Program-made: the position numbers and the translations under genes
Assembly: GCF_910585425.1 (NCBI RefSeq)
Contig: NZ_CAJUCP010000016.1
Location: forward strand, 38,249 to 102,248
Reading direction: 5' to 3'
Source: an uncultured Acetatifactor sp.
Lineage (GTDB): Bacteria; Bacillota; Clostridia; Lachnospirales; Lachnospiraceae
DNA length: 64,000 nucleotides
Notes under the pieces: model-generated
Told to the model about the DNA's origin: nothing
What the model saw: only the letters and a program-made list of their open reading frames with translations
The model's database searches: none
Shown: positions 36,444-44,537 of the stretch, one piece after another
Position numbering within the stretch: position 1 is the first letter of the stretch
Layout of the letters: every line of letters starts with the position of its first letter

Positions 36444-36634
36444 CCTCTTGCACCCAGTCCGTTCTTGGCAGTTTCCATTCCGTCCTCGGAATCCAGGAAT
36501 CCGGCAATGCAGGACTCCACCTCATCCGAACTGTATTCCTCATTCCAGGGCGCTGCGCCATAGCTATTCCTATAGGCTATCGCACATTCCGCCACCATAG
36601 CCCTGTCTATCTTCTCGCCTGCAATCAAATCCAT
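36440..36634 (-). pseudogene. N-terminal remnant of a GNAT-type acetyltransferase
   Basis: A 64-codon ORF. AIAYRNSYGAAPWNEEYSSD resembles the start of GNAT acetyltransferases (Y-x-x-x-F/Y-x-x-PWNE-x-W/Y), but the acetyl-CoA binding part is absent, so it is a truncated relic. It may still be translated and coupled to the DltD-like gene, since its stop overlaps that start codon. Confidence 0.5.
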
Positions 36635-36667
36635 GCCCTCACTTCAAAATACAACTGTGCGTTTGAC

Positions 36668-38257
36668 TTAAAACTGATTATAAATAAACTGGCTGGCGTC
36701 ATACCCGATGCCGTAAGCCCCCGCCAGCAGCACCGCCAGGAACAGGCCGTACCACAGCGCGAACCGCAGCGGATAGGGCTTTGCCGCAATCCGCTCCCTG
36801 ACGCTGCCCTTTCTCTGGATAAGGCTTACTGATACCAAAACAAATGTCCCAATGGCGAGAATCCCGTAGTCAAGTGCCGAAAGTCCTAAGCAGAGCAGAG
36901 AACCGTCCCACAGAATGTTCCAGTTCCGGGCGGTGAACAGGGAGCTGAACATCCGGAAGGTCACCGGCACGGAGCGGTAGCAGTCGAACGTCCGCAGCAT
37001 CGACACCAGCAGGAAAGTCCTGGCCACCTCAAAGGCAGCATACCCCCTCCCGCCTGCACCGAAGCGCTGGTGGAACCTGGCATACAGGGGCTCCAGGGTC
37101 TCGGAAACCATCAGCACGGCCCAGTTCCCCAGCCCCCAGGCGATGAAATTCCAGCTGGCCCCGTGCCAGATGCCCGTGGCGAACCAGACCACGAACGAAG
37201 ACAGATACACCGGCAGCCGCTTGCCCACCTTCTCCCCGAAATGGCGGCGGGAGAATTTGTTGAATTTCTGCATGAACTTGCACACGGAGATGGGGTAGAA
37301 AATATAGTCCCGGAACCATGTGCCCATGGAGATATGCCACCTGCGCCAGTATTCCTTCAGGGATTTGGAGAAAAAGGGCCGCTGGAAATTCTCCTGCAGG
37401 GTGATGCCCAGAGTCTGGGCGATTCCGATGGTGATGTCGATGCCCCCGGTGAAGTCCGCGTACAGCTCCAGGGCGTAGAAGAACATCCCCACCAGCACAT
37501 AGGCGCCGTGATACATGTCCGTGTCCCCGATGATGGCGTTGACCCCCACCAGCATCCTGTCCGCGATGACCATTTTCTTGAAATAGCCCCATAGAATGCG
37601 CTGCAGTCCAAAACTTACCGTTTTTCCGTCAAATCCGTGTTCCCCATACAGGGATTCTGCCAAGTCCCCGAACCGGCTGATAGGCCCCTGCACCAGTTGG
37701 GGAAAGAAGGACACGAACAGGGCGAACCGGAAAGGGTTCCTCTGTGCCCGGACTGTCCCCCGGTACACGTCGATCAGATACCCCACCGCCTGGAAGGTGT
37801 AGAAGGAAATCCCCAGAGGCAGGGCAAGGGTCAGGAAAGAAAGCCGCCCCGTCCGGCCGAATGCCCCCAGCAGCCCGTTGATGTTGGCGATGGCGAAGTT
37901 GGTGTACTTCAGCACCGCCAGGATACCGATGTTCAAAAGGATTCCCCCCAGTATCCATCCCAGGCGCACCTTTTTCTGCCTGTCCTTATAGGCCTTTTTC
38001 TCCTCTTTGGACAGCTCCGCCCTGTGCTCCTTCAGATAGGCCGCCTGCCTGTCGGCGTTGTCCTCAATCCGGCAGGCCGCGAACCAGATCGTCACCGTGG
38101 TCACCAGGAGGTAGGGCACATATTCCGCCCCCGCCAGGAAATAGAAGAGGTAGCCGGCTCCCAGCAGCAGCACCCACTGGCATTTCCGGGGGATAATGTA
38201 GTACAGCAAAAACAAGACCGTGAGAAATCCCAAAAATCCATACGATGTAAAAAGCAT
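36668..38257 (-). CDS. MBOAT-family O-acyltransferase (DltB/AlgI-like)
   Basis: A 529-aa multi-pass membrane protein with the MBOAT signature and catalytic His in FATGIWHGASWNFIAWG. The N-terminus (FTSYGFLGFLTVLFLLYYII) is typical of DltB/AlgI/PatA-type enzymes. It passes an acyl or aminoacyl group from the carrier protein across the membrane. It sits between the carrier-protein gene (with repeat C in the gap) and the DltD-like gene. Confidence 0.92.
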   Translation of the reverse strand: MLFTSYGFLGFLTVLFLLYYIIPRKCQWVLLLGAGYLFYFLAGAEYVPYLLVTTVTIWFAACRIEDNADRQAAYLKEHRAELSKEEKKAYKDRQKKVRLGWILGGILLNIGILAVLKYTNFAIANINGLLGAFGRTGRLSFLTLALPLGISFYTFQAVGYLIDVYRGTVRAQRNPFRFALFVSFFPQLVQGPISRFGDLAESLYGEHGFDGKTVSFGLQRILWGYFKKMVIADRMLVGVNAIIGDTDMYHGAYVLVGMFFYALELYADFTGGIDITIGIAQTLGITLQENFQRPFFSKSLKEYWRRWHISMGTWFRDYIFYPISVCKFMQKFNKFSRRHFGEKVGKRLPVYLSSFVVWFATGIWHGASWNFIAWGLGNWAVLMVSETLEPLYARFHQRFGAGGRGYAAFEVARTFLLVSMLRTFDCYRSVPVTFRMFSSLFTARNWNILWDGSLLCLGLSALDYGILAIGTFVLVSVSLIQRKGSVRERIAAKPYPLRFALWYGLFLAVLLAGAYGIGYDASQFIYNQF

Positions 38258-38314
38258 GACCGCTTCCTCTTAAGCCTGAAAACTTCCAGCTAAGCTTCCA
38301 ATCAAGCGCTTAGC

Positions 38315-38416
38315 TATACTGCATAACGCTGAATGCTGCCTAATGTAATCATGCGAATGAACCAGTCAGCGTTATGCAGTCTGGTTTCACGGCAAGTGAA
38401 ATCGTTAAGCAGTATA
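38315..38416 (+). repeat. 102-bp structured repeat, copy C
   Basis: Same borders (TATACTGC, GCAGTATA), length, 15-bp stem (38318-38332 with 38366-38380), 33-nt loop and 28-nt tail as copies A and B, but the inner stem sequence differs (ATAACGCTGA versus AGACCGCCAG) with every change compensated. It lies inside the dlt-like operon. Confidence 0.9.
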
Positions 38417-38440
38417 AGCTCCTGAACCAAGCTCCCGATT

Positions 38441-38671
38441 TCAGGCTTCTTCCTCCAGCTTTTGAATCAGGGCGTAGAGAGCCTTTGCGGAATTGAAGTT
38501 CTCAGGGAGGATGTCTTTTGCCGTGATGGCGATGTCAAAGGTCTCATTGATCTCCGCGATCAGGCTGACGATGTCGAAGGAGTCCAGAATCTTGTCGTCC
38601 ACCAGACGCTCCTCCGTCTCAAATTCTACGTCCGGATGTAAATTGCTCAAAATCTCCATTAATTCTTCCAT
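38441..38671 (-). CDS. Acyl/peptidyl carrier protein (DltC-like)
   Basis: A 76-aa four-helix carrier protein. The phosphopantetheine Ser is Ser31 in ILDSFD. The start MEELMEILSN (38671) is chosen because AGGA lies 10 nt upstream; an ATG three codons earlier is too close to it. It should be loaded by the AMP ligase upstream and used by the MBOAT enzyme. Confidence 0.9.
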   Translation of the reverse strand: MEELMEILSNLHPDVEFETEERLVDDKILDSFDIVSLIAEINETFDIAITAKDILPENFNSAKALYALIQKLEEEA

Positions 38672-38702
38672 GATTGGCATTTCCTTTCTTCCAGTTCATT
38701 TT

Positions 38703-38951
38703 TTATTGCCGGAATTCCTCTTTCTCCCTGTTTTGGGAAACCAGCTCTTTCATTGCATTATTATAAAGTTCCATTCGTTCGGCCACTCTGTCTTTTGGCG
38801 ACATTTCGTAGTCGTCTAAGTCGGGAACTTTTACCGTCAGGCCAAGTATTTGGCAGATGATTTCAACTTGCCATACTTCCAGAGGAATCTCTTTCCTTTG
38901 TCCATCCACGCCATGAAGCGTTAACCCGACGCTTTCGATCACTTTTTCCAT
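38703..38951 (-). CDS. 82-aa hypothetical protein in the dlt-like operon
   Basis: The protein begins MEKVIESVGLTLHGVDGQRK. A beta-like first half and helical second half (RVAERMELYNNAMKELVSQN) are predicted; no membrane segment. It lies 22 bp before the carrier-protein gene. It is not part of the classical dlt gene set, and I do not recognise it. A role in carrier or ligase function is only positional inference. Confidence 0.6.
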   Translation of the reverse strand: MEKVIESVGLTLHGVDGQRKEIPLEVWQVEIICQILGLTVKVPDLDDYEMSPKDRVAERMELYNNAMKELVSQNREKEEFRQ

Positions 38952-39084
38952 TACGATTCACCCATTTATCATTTTATGGTGTCAGTCAGCAGGTGGGATG
39001 CCGGCACGATTTCAGGCATTTCAGCGCCTTAAAATATGCGGGCTGCCTGCCCACCTCTGTTTCCGGCCTATGGCCTGTCCCGCC

Positions 39085-40599
39085 TCACGCCCCCTCATAC
39101 ATTTTCTTCAGCGTCACCCGGTCGATCTTCCCGTTGGCCGTAAAGGGCAGCTGCTCCAGCCGGATGATCCGGTTAGGCAGCATGTAACGGGGCAGCTTCG
39201 TCCTCAGGACTGCGGCCATTTCCTTCTCAGAAGGGTCTCCCACATAGTATAGCACAATCTTCGCCTTCCAGGTATCGTAGATGCAGGCCGCCATGCGGAC
39301 GTCAGGGAGCATGTCCACATTCACTTCGATTTCCCCCAGCTCGATGCGGTGGCCCATGTGCTTGATCTGGTAGTCCTTCCGGGACACGAACAGCAGCTCT
39401 CCCGCCTCATTATAGCGTCCGATGTCCCCGGTTCGGTAGATGCGCTCCGGATAGGCCGTGTTCAGGGGATTCTGGACAAAGGCCTCCGCCGTGCGCTCAG
39501 AATCATTGTAATAGCCCAGCGTCAGCGCCGTGCCCCGGATGCAGATCTCGCCCTCCTGTCCCGTCTCCGCCCGCTTCCCCTCCGGCGTCAGCAGCAGAAT
39601 CTCCCGGTTGGGAAAAGGCCTGCCGATGGGAATCGCCTCGTCTTCCGCAAATTCCCGCTCCACCCTGTAATAGCAGCACATCCCGGTGCCCTCCGTGGGG
39701 CCGTACAGGTTGGTGAAAACGGCCTCCGGCAGGGCTTCCCGCCAGATGCGGAACTGCTTAATCGGGAACACCTCGCTCCCGAACGCTATTGTGTGCAGAA
39801 ATTTCGGTTTTGCCGTCTCAAAGGTGCCGAAAGCGCTTACCATGGTCAGGGCGGAGACCACCCAGCAGATGGTATTGATTCCATGTTCGTTCAAATATTC
39901 CACCAGCTTCACCGGAACGGAGAAAAGCTCTCTGGGAATCAGGTAAGTGGTGGCCCCGAATTTCAGCGTAGGGTACAGCTCCTTCAGGCAGGCATCGAAA
40001 TACAGGGGCGACTGGTTCCCGAAGACAGTATTTTCGTCAAATTCCAGAATCTCCGAAAGACGCTCTATGTAGTCGATTACAGACCTGTGGCATGCCGCCA
40101 CCCCCTTGGGAATCCCCGTGGAGCCGGAGGTGAAGACGATGTAGATCGGGTCTGTGTCGATGGCGCGGCGGCGGATTTCCTCCAGCGCCCCGTCATCAAT
40201 CCCGCACTGAGCCATCTCATGGAAAAGCGCGATCTCGCCGTCCCCGATCCGGAACGTCCTGGCAGTCTCCTCGGTCTCCCGGTCGCAGATGATCAGGGGC
40301 GAGCGCACATTGTCCAGTATCAGCTGGATCCTACCCGCGGGCATCTCCTCATCGATGGGCACATAGAAATCGCCGCCTGCCACCACCCCGAAGAAAGCCG
40401 CCACCTCCCTGGGGGACTTCCGCATGAAGACCACCACAGGCTTTTTGTAGATTCCCTTTTTGTGGAGGAAGCTTCCGATGCTGCGGCTCAGGTCGTATAC
40501 TTCCTGAAAGCTCAAGGCCCCCGTGCCGTCGGCGTAGGCTGTCTTTGCGGGTTTCTGCTTTACGATATGGTTTAAGTAGTCCAATACATTGTTCTGCAT
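39085..40599 (-). CDS. AMP-dependent amino-acid ligase (DltA-like)
   Basis: A 504-aa adenylation enzyme. AMP-binding motifs: YIVFTSGSTGIPKGVA (P-loop-like), YGPTEGTG, YRTGDIGRY and the C-terminal catalytic Lys in TANGKIDRV. Length and the lack of a condensation domain match D-alanine:carrier ligase DltA. The start MQNNVLDYLN at 40599 has AAGGAGC before it. The substrate could be D-alanine or another amino acid; a racemase-like gene lies upstream on the same strand. Confidence 0.88.
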   Translation of the reverse strand: MQNNVLDYLNHIVKQKPAKTAYADGTGALSFQEVYDLSRSIGSFLHKKGIYKKPVVVFMRKSPREVAAFFGVVAGGDFYVPIDEEMPAGRIQLILDNVRSPLIICDRETEETARTFRIGDGEIALFHEMAQCGIDDGALEEIRRRAIDTDPIYIVFTSGSTGIPKGVAACHRSVIDYIERLSEILEFDENTVFGNQSPLYFDACLKELYPTLKFGATTYLIPRELFSVPVKLVEYLNEHGINTICWVVSALTMVSAFGTFETAKPKFLHTIAFGSEVFPIKQFRIWREALPEAVFTNLYGPTEGTGMCCYYRVEREFAEDEAIPIGRPFPNREILLLTPEGKRAETGQEGEICIRGTALTLGYYNDSERTAEAFVQNPLNTAYPERIYRTGDIGRYNEAGELLFVSRKDYQIKHMGHRIELGEIEVNVDMLPDVRMAACIYDTWKAKIVLYYVGDPSEKEMAAVLRTKLPRYMLPNRIIRLEQLPFTANGKIDRVTLKKMYEGA

Positions 40600-40840
40600 A
40601 AGTGCTCCTTCGAATATTGCCAAAATCACCAAAAATACCGAACCATGGATGCTGAGACTAATCCGGTCAACGGGAATTTTCCCGTCCATTCCCGGATATA
40701 TTTTTATACCCGAAATTCGTTTATCTCCCGGTATAGCCTGTCCGGAACTCAGGCAGCTTATATTTCCCAAACTCCCATGCGGCGCCACATCACCATGCCC
40801 AAAAAGTAAAGCAATGCAGAGAATTGCCTGGGAATTCAGC

Positions 40841-41070
40841 GGATGCACTCGCGATGGCTCACCAGGCATTCATACTGGGCGTTCGCCGGATGCACTCGCA
40901 ATCCCCACCAGGCATTCTTTCCGGGCGTTCGCCGGATGCACTCGCAATCCCCAGCAGACATTCTTTCCGGGCGTTCGCCGGATGCATTCGCAATCCCCAC
41001 CAGGCATTCATACCAGGCATTCGCCGGATGCACTTGCGACGCCCAGCAGGCATTCATACCGGGGATTCAG
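40841..41070. repeat. 46-bp tandem repeat array
   Basis: Five units begin GGATGCA(C/T)T at 40841, 40888, 40934, 40980 and 41026. The array fills most of the 408-bp gap 40600-41007 and runs into the 3' end of the racemase-like gene. The rest of the gap shows no gene. Confidence 0.9.
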
Positions 41071-41751
41071 GCGGCCGCAGGTCAAGACCGCCTTCCGCGC
41101 CAGCACTTCCATCACGTCCAGGAAACCCTCCCCCAGCTCAAAGTCCCGCTTCACCAGGGACAGCTCCGTACAGGCCAGGACCACGGCCTGGGCCCCTGCA
41201 TCGGACAGTTCCCGGGCCACCTGTCGAAACGCCGGGAAGTCCACCGGCCGTCCGGCCTTTACCTCTTTATAGATGATGTCCATGACTGTCTGTTGACCCA
41301 CCTGGTCAGGGAGCACGGATATGATTTCCTCCTCCGCCAGGGCCCGCTGGAACAGCCCGCTCTCAATGGTGCCGTCCGTCCCCATGATTCCGGCCCTGCG
41401 GATTCCCGCTGCCCTCAGGCAGAGCGCCGTCTCCCGGATGGCGTCCAGAATGGGGATGCCGATCTCTCTATCCAGCCTCTTCTGGAAATAATGCGCCGTG
41501 ACGCAGGGAATGGCAATCACCTCCGCTCCTTGACTCTTTAAGTCAATGCCAACCTCTAACATCTGCGGCAGCGGATCCTCCCCGCTCTGGCCCAGAATGA
41601 ACCTGGTGCGGTCGGGAATCCGGGGCTTGCTGTGGAGCAGGATCTCCATATGCTCCTGATCCGTCTCCGCATCGCTCATCTGGGTGAGCAACTGCAGGAA
41701 ATACGCTGTCGCCATGGGGCCCAGGCCGCCGATGACTCCTAATTTCTTCAT
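41008..41751 (-). CDS. Aspartate/glutamate racemase-family protein
   Basis: A 247-aa protein with the two catalytic Cys of PLP-independent racemases: Cys83 in IPCVTAH and Cys194 in LACTELS, plus the N-terminal GVIGGLGPMAT. The last ~20 residues (after CGRLNP) are coded by the 46-bp repeat array and are likely non-native. It precedes the dlt-like operon by about 400 bp on the same strand and could provide a D-amino acid to it; that link is inference. Confidence 0.85.
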   Translation of the reverse strand: MKKLGVIGGLGPMATAYFLQLLTQMSDAETDQEHMEILLHSKPRIPDRTRFILGQSGEDPLPQMLEVGIDLKSQGAEVIAIPCVTAHYFQKRLDREIGIPILDAIRETALCLRAAGIRRAGIMGTDGTIESGLFQRALAEEEIISVLPDQVGQQTVMDIIYKEVKAGRPVDFPAFRQVARELSDAGAQAVVLACTELSLVKRDFELGEGFLDVMEVLARKAVLTCGRLNPRYECLLGVASASGECLV

Positions 41752-41892
41752 ATGTATACCATGCCTTTCCGTAACCTGGCTCCCCCCTCCACTGCCATAG
41801 TAATCCGGATTTGTATCCTATTCCTACATGAAATTGTTTCGTAATTGTATATTCTTTCTTAACTTCCATGCAGCCCGCCGCGCCGCCGGATT

Positions 41893-43533
41893 CTAATTGA
41901 TCTCCGGGTACAGGGCAGGGTCATAGTTGAACGCGCCGTAATGCTCCGCATTGTATTCCATGAGCTCCGCGTCCGTCCACAGGAAGATGGTAGGGTGGTC
42001 CGGCCTGGGCGTGGTGTCGAAATGATACCATCCCTCCCCCACGTCCACCAGGTTCCAGTAATGCTCAAAGCTGGTGGGGATCCTCCGGATGTCCAGATTG
42101 GGGATTCCGGCCCTGGTCAGCAGGGCCTTGGCCGCACAGGCATAGGCGTAGCAGTCCCCTTTTTTATCCACCAGACCCTCATAGGCGGCCCGGATCCAGT
42201 CCCCCTTCTCCGTGTGGTTGATATAGGACACATTGCCCAGCACATAGCTGTAGATGGCCCAAGCCTTGTCCCGCAGGCTCATGTCCGGCTCGATGATCTC
42301 CTCCAGCACCGCATCGGCATATGCATACATCTCCTCCTCGCTGTACATCCTTGCCCTGACGGTCAGGTTCACTGTGGCGCTGGACTGGTTGCCCGCAAGG
42401 TCTGTCGCCGTGTAGGTGACCGGATAGACCCCCTCGGTGGTCAGGTCCACGGCCGAGGTATCCACCTCCAGCGTCACGCCCTCCTGGCAGTTGTCCTCCA
42501 CAGTGACGTTTTTCCGATAGGATATGCTCTCCCCCAGAAAGTAATCCAGGTCCACCGCCCCGTGGATCACCGGAGCCTCAGTGTCCTCCCGCAGCGTCAG
42601 GCTGGCCCGGGCCGCCGTCTCGTTCCCTCCGCTGTCCCTGGCCACGATCTCCACCTCCTGGGTGCCCGCAAGGGACAGATCCGGCTCCTGGCGGAAAGAG
42701 AATGCGAGCTCCGTGGCATCCTCTGCCGACGCCACGAAATCCTCCGGCTTTCCGGGCACCTGGAGGAAGCTCTCCACGTCATGGACCTCCAGCCGGGGCG
42801 GCACAGTGTCCACCACCCGCAGCGTGGAGGCATAGGTCTCCCCGTCTATCTCCAACAGCACCTCATGGTCTCCCACCTGATTGAAATCAATTTCCGACAT
42901 CCGTGTCAGAAACACGGCGTCCCTTCCCGCCTCCACGAAGCTGTGGATATCCGGCGCTTCCCCTCCGGCCTCCATGGTCACGTCCTCCGCCAGCCGAATC
43001 AGGTACAGCGTGGAATCCACCACCGTCCAGTTTCCGCCCCTGTCCGTCAGGATGACCTGGACCTCCTGCTCGCCTGTCCGGGAGAAGTCCGGCTCCTTCA
43101 CATAGGACACGGTGACCTGTGTGGCGTCCGTGATATCGGTCACAAAGGCCGATGCGCCGAAGGCCTCCCCCGCCTCCCGCATCACGGGCACGGCTGTGGC
43201 CTGGGGCGGGAGGGTGTCCTGGATGACCAGGGTGCAGCTATGGGTGAACAGGCCGCTCTTCACCCTCACCCGGTACTCCCCCGGCACCGCAATGTCGAAG
43301 GGCTGGCTGTCCTGGGTGAAGACTGCCCCGCTGTCCGCCTGCTTCAAAATGTCCGAGGCAGACACCTCGATGCCTGCCTCCACATGTACTGTCTTATACG
43401 CCAGCCCGTCCACATAAATCCAGGAGGCTGTGCTGAAAACGACAAGAAGCGCCAGGCATATGATCAGTATCTTCATACGCTTTCCGCTTCCTGCTCTTTG
43501 TCTTAAATCAAGTTTTCCATTCTTTTTCTGCAT
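41893..43533 (-). CDS. Membrane-anchored protein with Ig-like repeats and a transglutaminase-like domain
   Basis: A 546-aa protein. One N-terminal membrane helix (KILIICLALLVVFSTASWIY). Residues 55-395 hold about four bacterial Ig-like/Big repeats with the recurring D-T-x-x-P and D-x-A/G-GN patterns (ATDLAGNQSS). The C-terminal transglutaminase-like domain has Cys in KKGDCYAYAC, His in FEHYWNLV and Asp in HFDTTPRP. It is likely a surface protein that modifies or cross-links extracellular proteins or wall material, or acts as a peptidase. Confidence 0.85.
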   Translation of the reverse strand: MQKKNGKLDLRQRAGSGKRMKILIICLALLVVFSTASWIYVDGLAYKTVHVEAGIEVSASDILKQADSGAVFTQDSQPFDIAVPGEYRVRVKSGLFTHSCTLVIQDTLPPQATAVPVMREAGEAFGASAFVTDITDATQVTVSYVKEPDFSRTGEQEVQVILTDRGGNWTVVDSTLYLIRLAEDVTMEAGGEAPDIHSFVEAGRDAVFLTRMSEIDFNQVGDHEVLLEIDGETYASTLRVVDTVPPRLEVHDVESFLQVPGKPEDFVASAEDATELAFSFRQEPDLSLAGTQEVEIVARDSGGNETAARASLTLREDTEAPVIHGAVDLDYFLGESISYRKNVTVEDNCQEGVTLEVDTSAVDLTTEGVYPVTYTATDLAGNQSSATVNLTVRARMYSEEEMYAYADAVLEEIIEPDMSLRDKAWAIYSYVLGNVSYINHTEKGDWIRAAYEGLVDKKGDCYAYACAAKALLTRAGIPNLDIRRIPTSFEHYWNLVDVGEGWYHFDTTPRPDHPTIFLWTDAELMEYNAEHYGAFNYDPALYPEIN

Positions 43534-43659
43534 GGCTGTCGCCTGATGGCATCCTTTTCCTGTATCTTTCTTCCCGGGCCGCCCCCCTGACAGCCTGGAT
43601 AGCTTTTCCTATCATAACACATAAAATACCTTATTAGCAAGGATGGAATTGCAGAGGCG

Positions 43660-44241
43660 CTATGGACCTTTTTTTAACCTGTCATACAATATTTCCCCTT
43701 CTCCGGTTGAAAGAGTCACCTTCTTCTTATACAGTAAAGTCCATGATGCCTGATTCTTTGTATAATCCATTTTATCTTGTGGGAAAAATGAACGACAGTA
43801 ATACCTTCCGCTCCCTCCGTTTTCTGCCAGAAATAAAAACAGATTTCTCTCCTCTGCATTACTTTTCATAATATAGTCCGCTTTGATAACCGAATAAATG
43901 TTACGTTTCTGATTATACTTAAAAATTGTATCATTTCTGTCAATTATGCTCTCAAGAAGCGGAAGCATATGTATCCTGTCTGCAATCTTATAATACAAAT
44001 CGGATGACTGGAGCTGTTCTGCCGTTATCCTGCGTTCTCTTATTGCATCAAATATTTTTCCCCTGTCATGGACTAGCTCAGGTCTGTCAGTCAAATATTG
44101 AAGTCCCATTAAATGAAAGCATTCTTTTTTCTCAAAATTAATCCGTAGGGGGACAGCAATATTTTTTCTTCCCAGCACCAGATGGTATTCCTTATCCAAC
44201 AGTTTCCCGAAAGCCTCCACACAGTCATGCACGTTACGCAT
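43660..44241 (-). CDS. PBECR4-like nuclease-domain protein
   Basis: A 193-aa protein, AT-rich relative to its neighbours. The pattern FHLMGLQYLTDRPEL, later SDLYYKIADRIHMLPLLES, IFKYNQKR and IKADYIMKSNAEERNLFLFL matches my memory of the PBECR4 group (phage Barnase/EndoU/ColicinE5-D/RelE-like nucleases). That suggests an RNase-type toxin or phage-derived enzyme. The assignment rests on pattern memory and is moderate. No antitoxin gene is evident beside it. Confidence 0.55.
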   Translation of the reverse strand: MRNVHDCVEAFGKLLDKEYHLVLGRKNIAVPLRINFEKKECFHLMGLQYLTDRPELVHDRGKIFDAIRERRITAEQLQSSDLYYKIADRIHMLPLLESIIDRNDTIFKYNQKRNIYSVIKADYIMKSNAEERNLFLFLAENGGSGRYYCRSFFPQDKMDYTKNQASWTLLYKKKVTLSTGEGEILYDRLKKGP

Positions 44242-44270
44242 CAGACTTACCTCTTCCCCCTCTAAAAACA

Positions 44271-44299
44271 GGAAAAGCCCTGCTTTCGCAGAGCTTTCC
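44271..44299 (-). terminator. Hairpin with T-run upstream of the 43660 gene
   Basis: A GGAAAGCTCTGC-gaaa-GCAGGGCTTTTCC stem is followed on the minus strand by TGTTTTT, 30 bp before the start of the PBECR4-like gene. It is an upstream terminator or an attenuator. The rest of 44242-44537 shows no gene. Confidence 0.6.
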
Positions 44300-44537
44300 T
44301 AACGTTTTCTTTCAACTGCATACGCAATCTAGCCAGAATGCGGTAAACGTCAAACCCATCCAAAGCTTGTAAGGCACTGCCCTCTGGCGCAACACCTTAT
44401 GTCAACGCTTTGACCGACACTCAAGTTGCCTGTCTTCATCATTATATTACAATAGCCTCGGAAATATGTCAATAAAAAGTTCCGTAAAGGCCCAGCACAG
44501 TCTTATACCATAAACAGGGCCGAATGCTTCGGATTGA

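Noticed and set aside
40600..40869. 5' extension of the AMP ligase
   Set aside because: The extension has no family match and ATG 40599 has AAGGAGC.
40841..41070. CRISPR-like array
   Set aside because: The units are contiguous and vary along their length, with no unique spacers and no cas genes.
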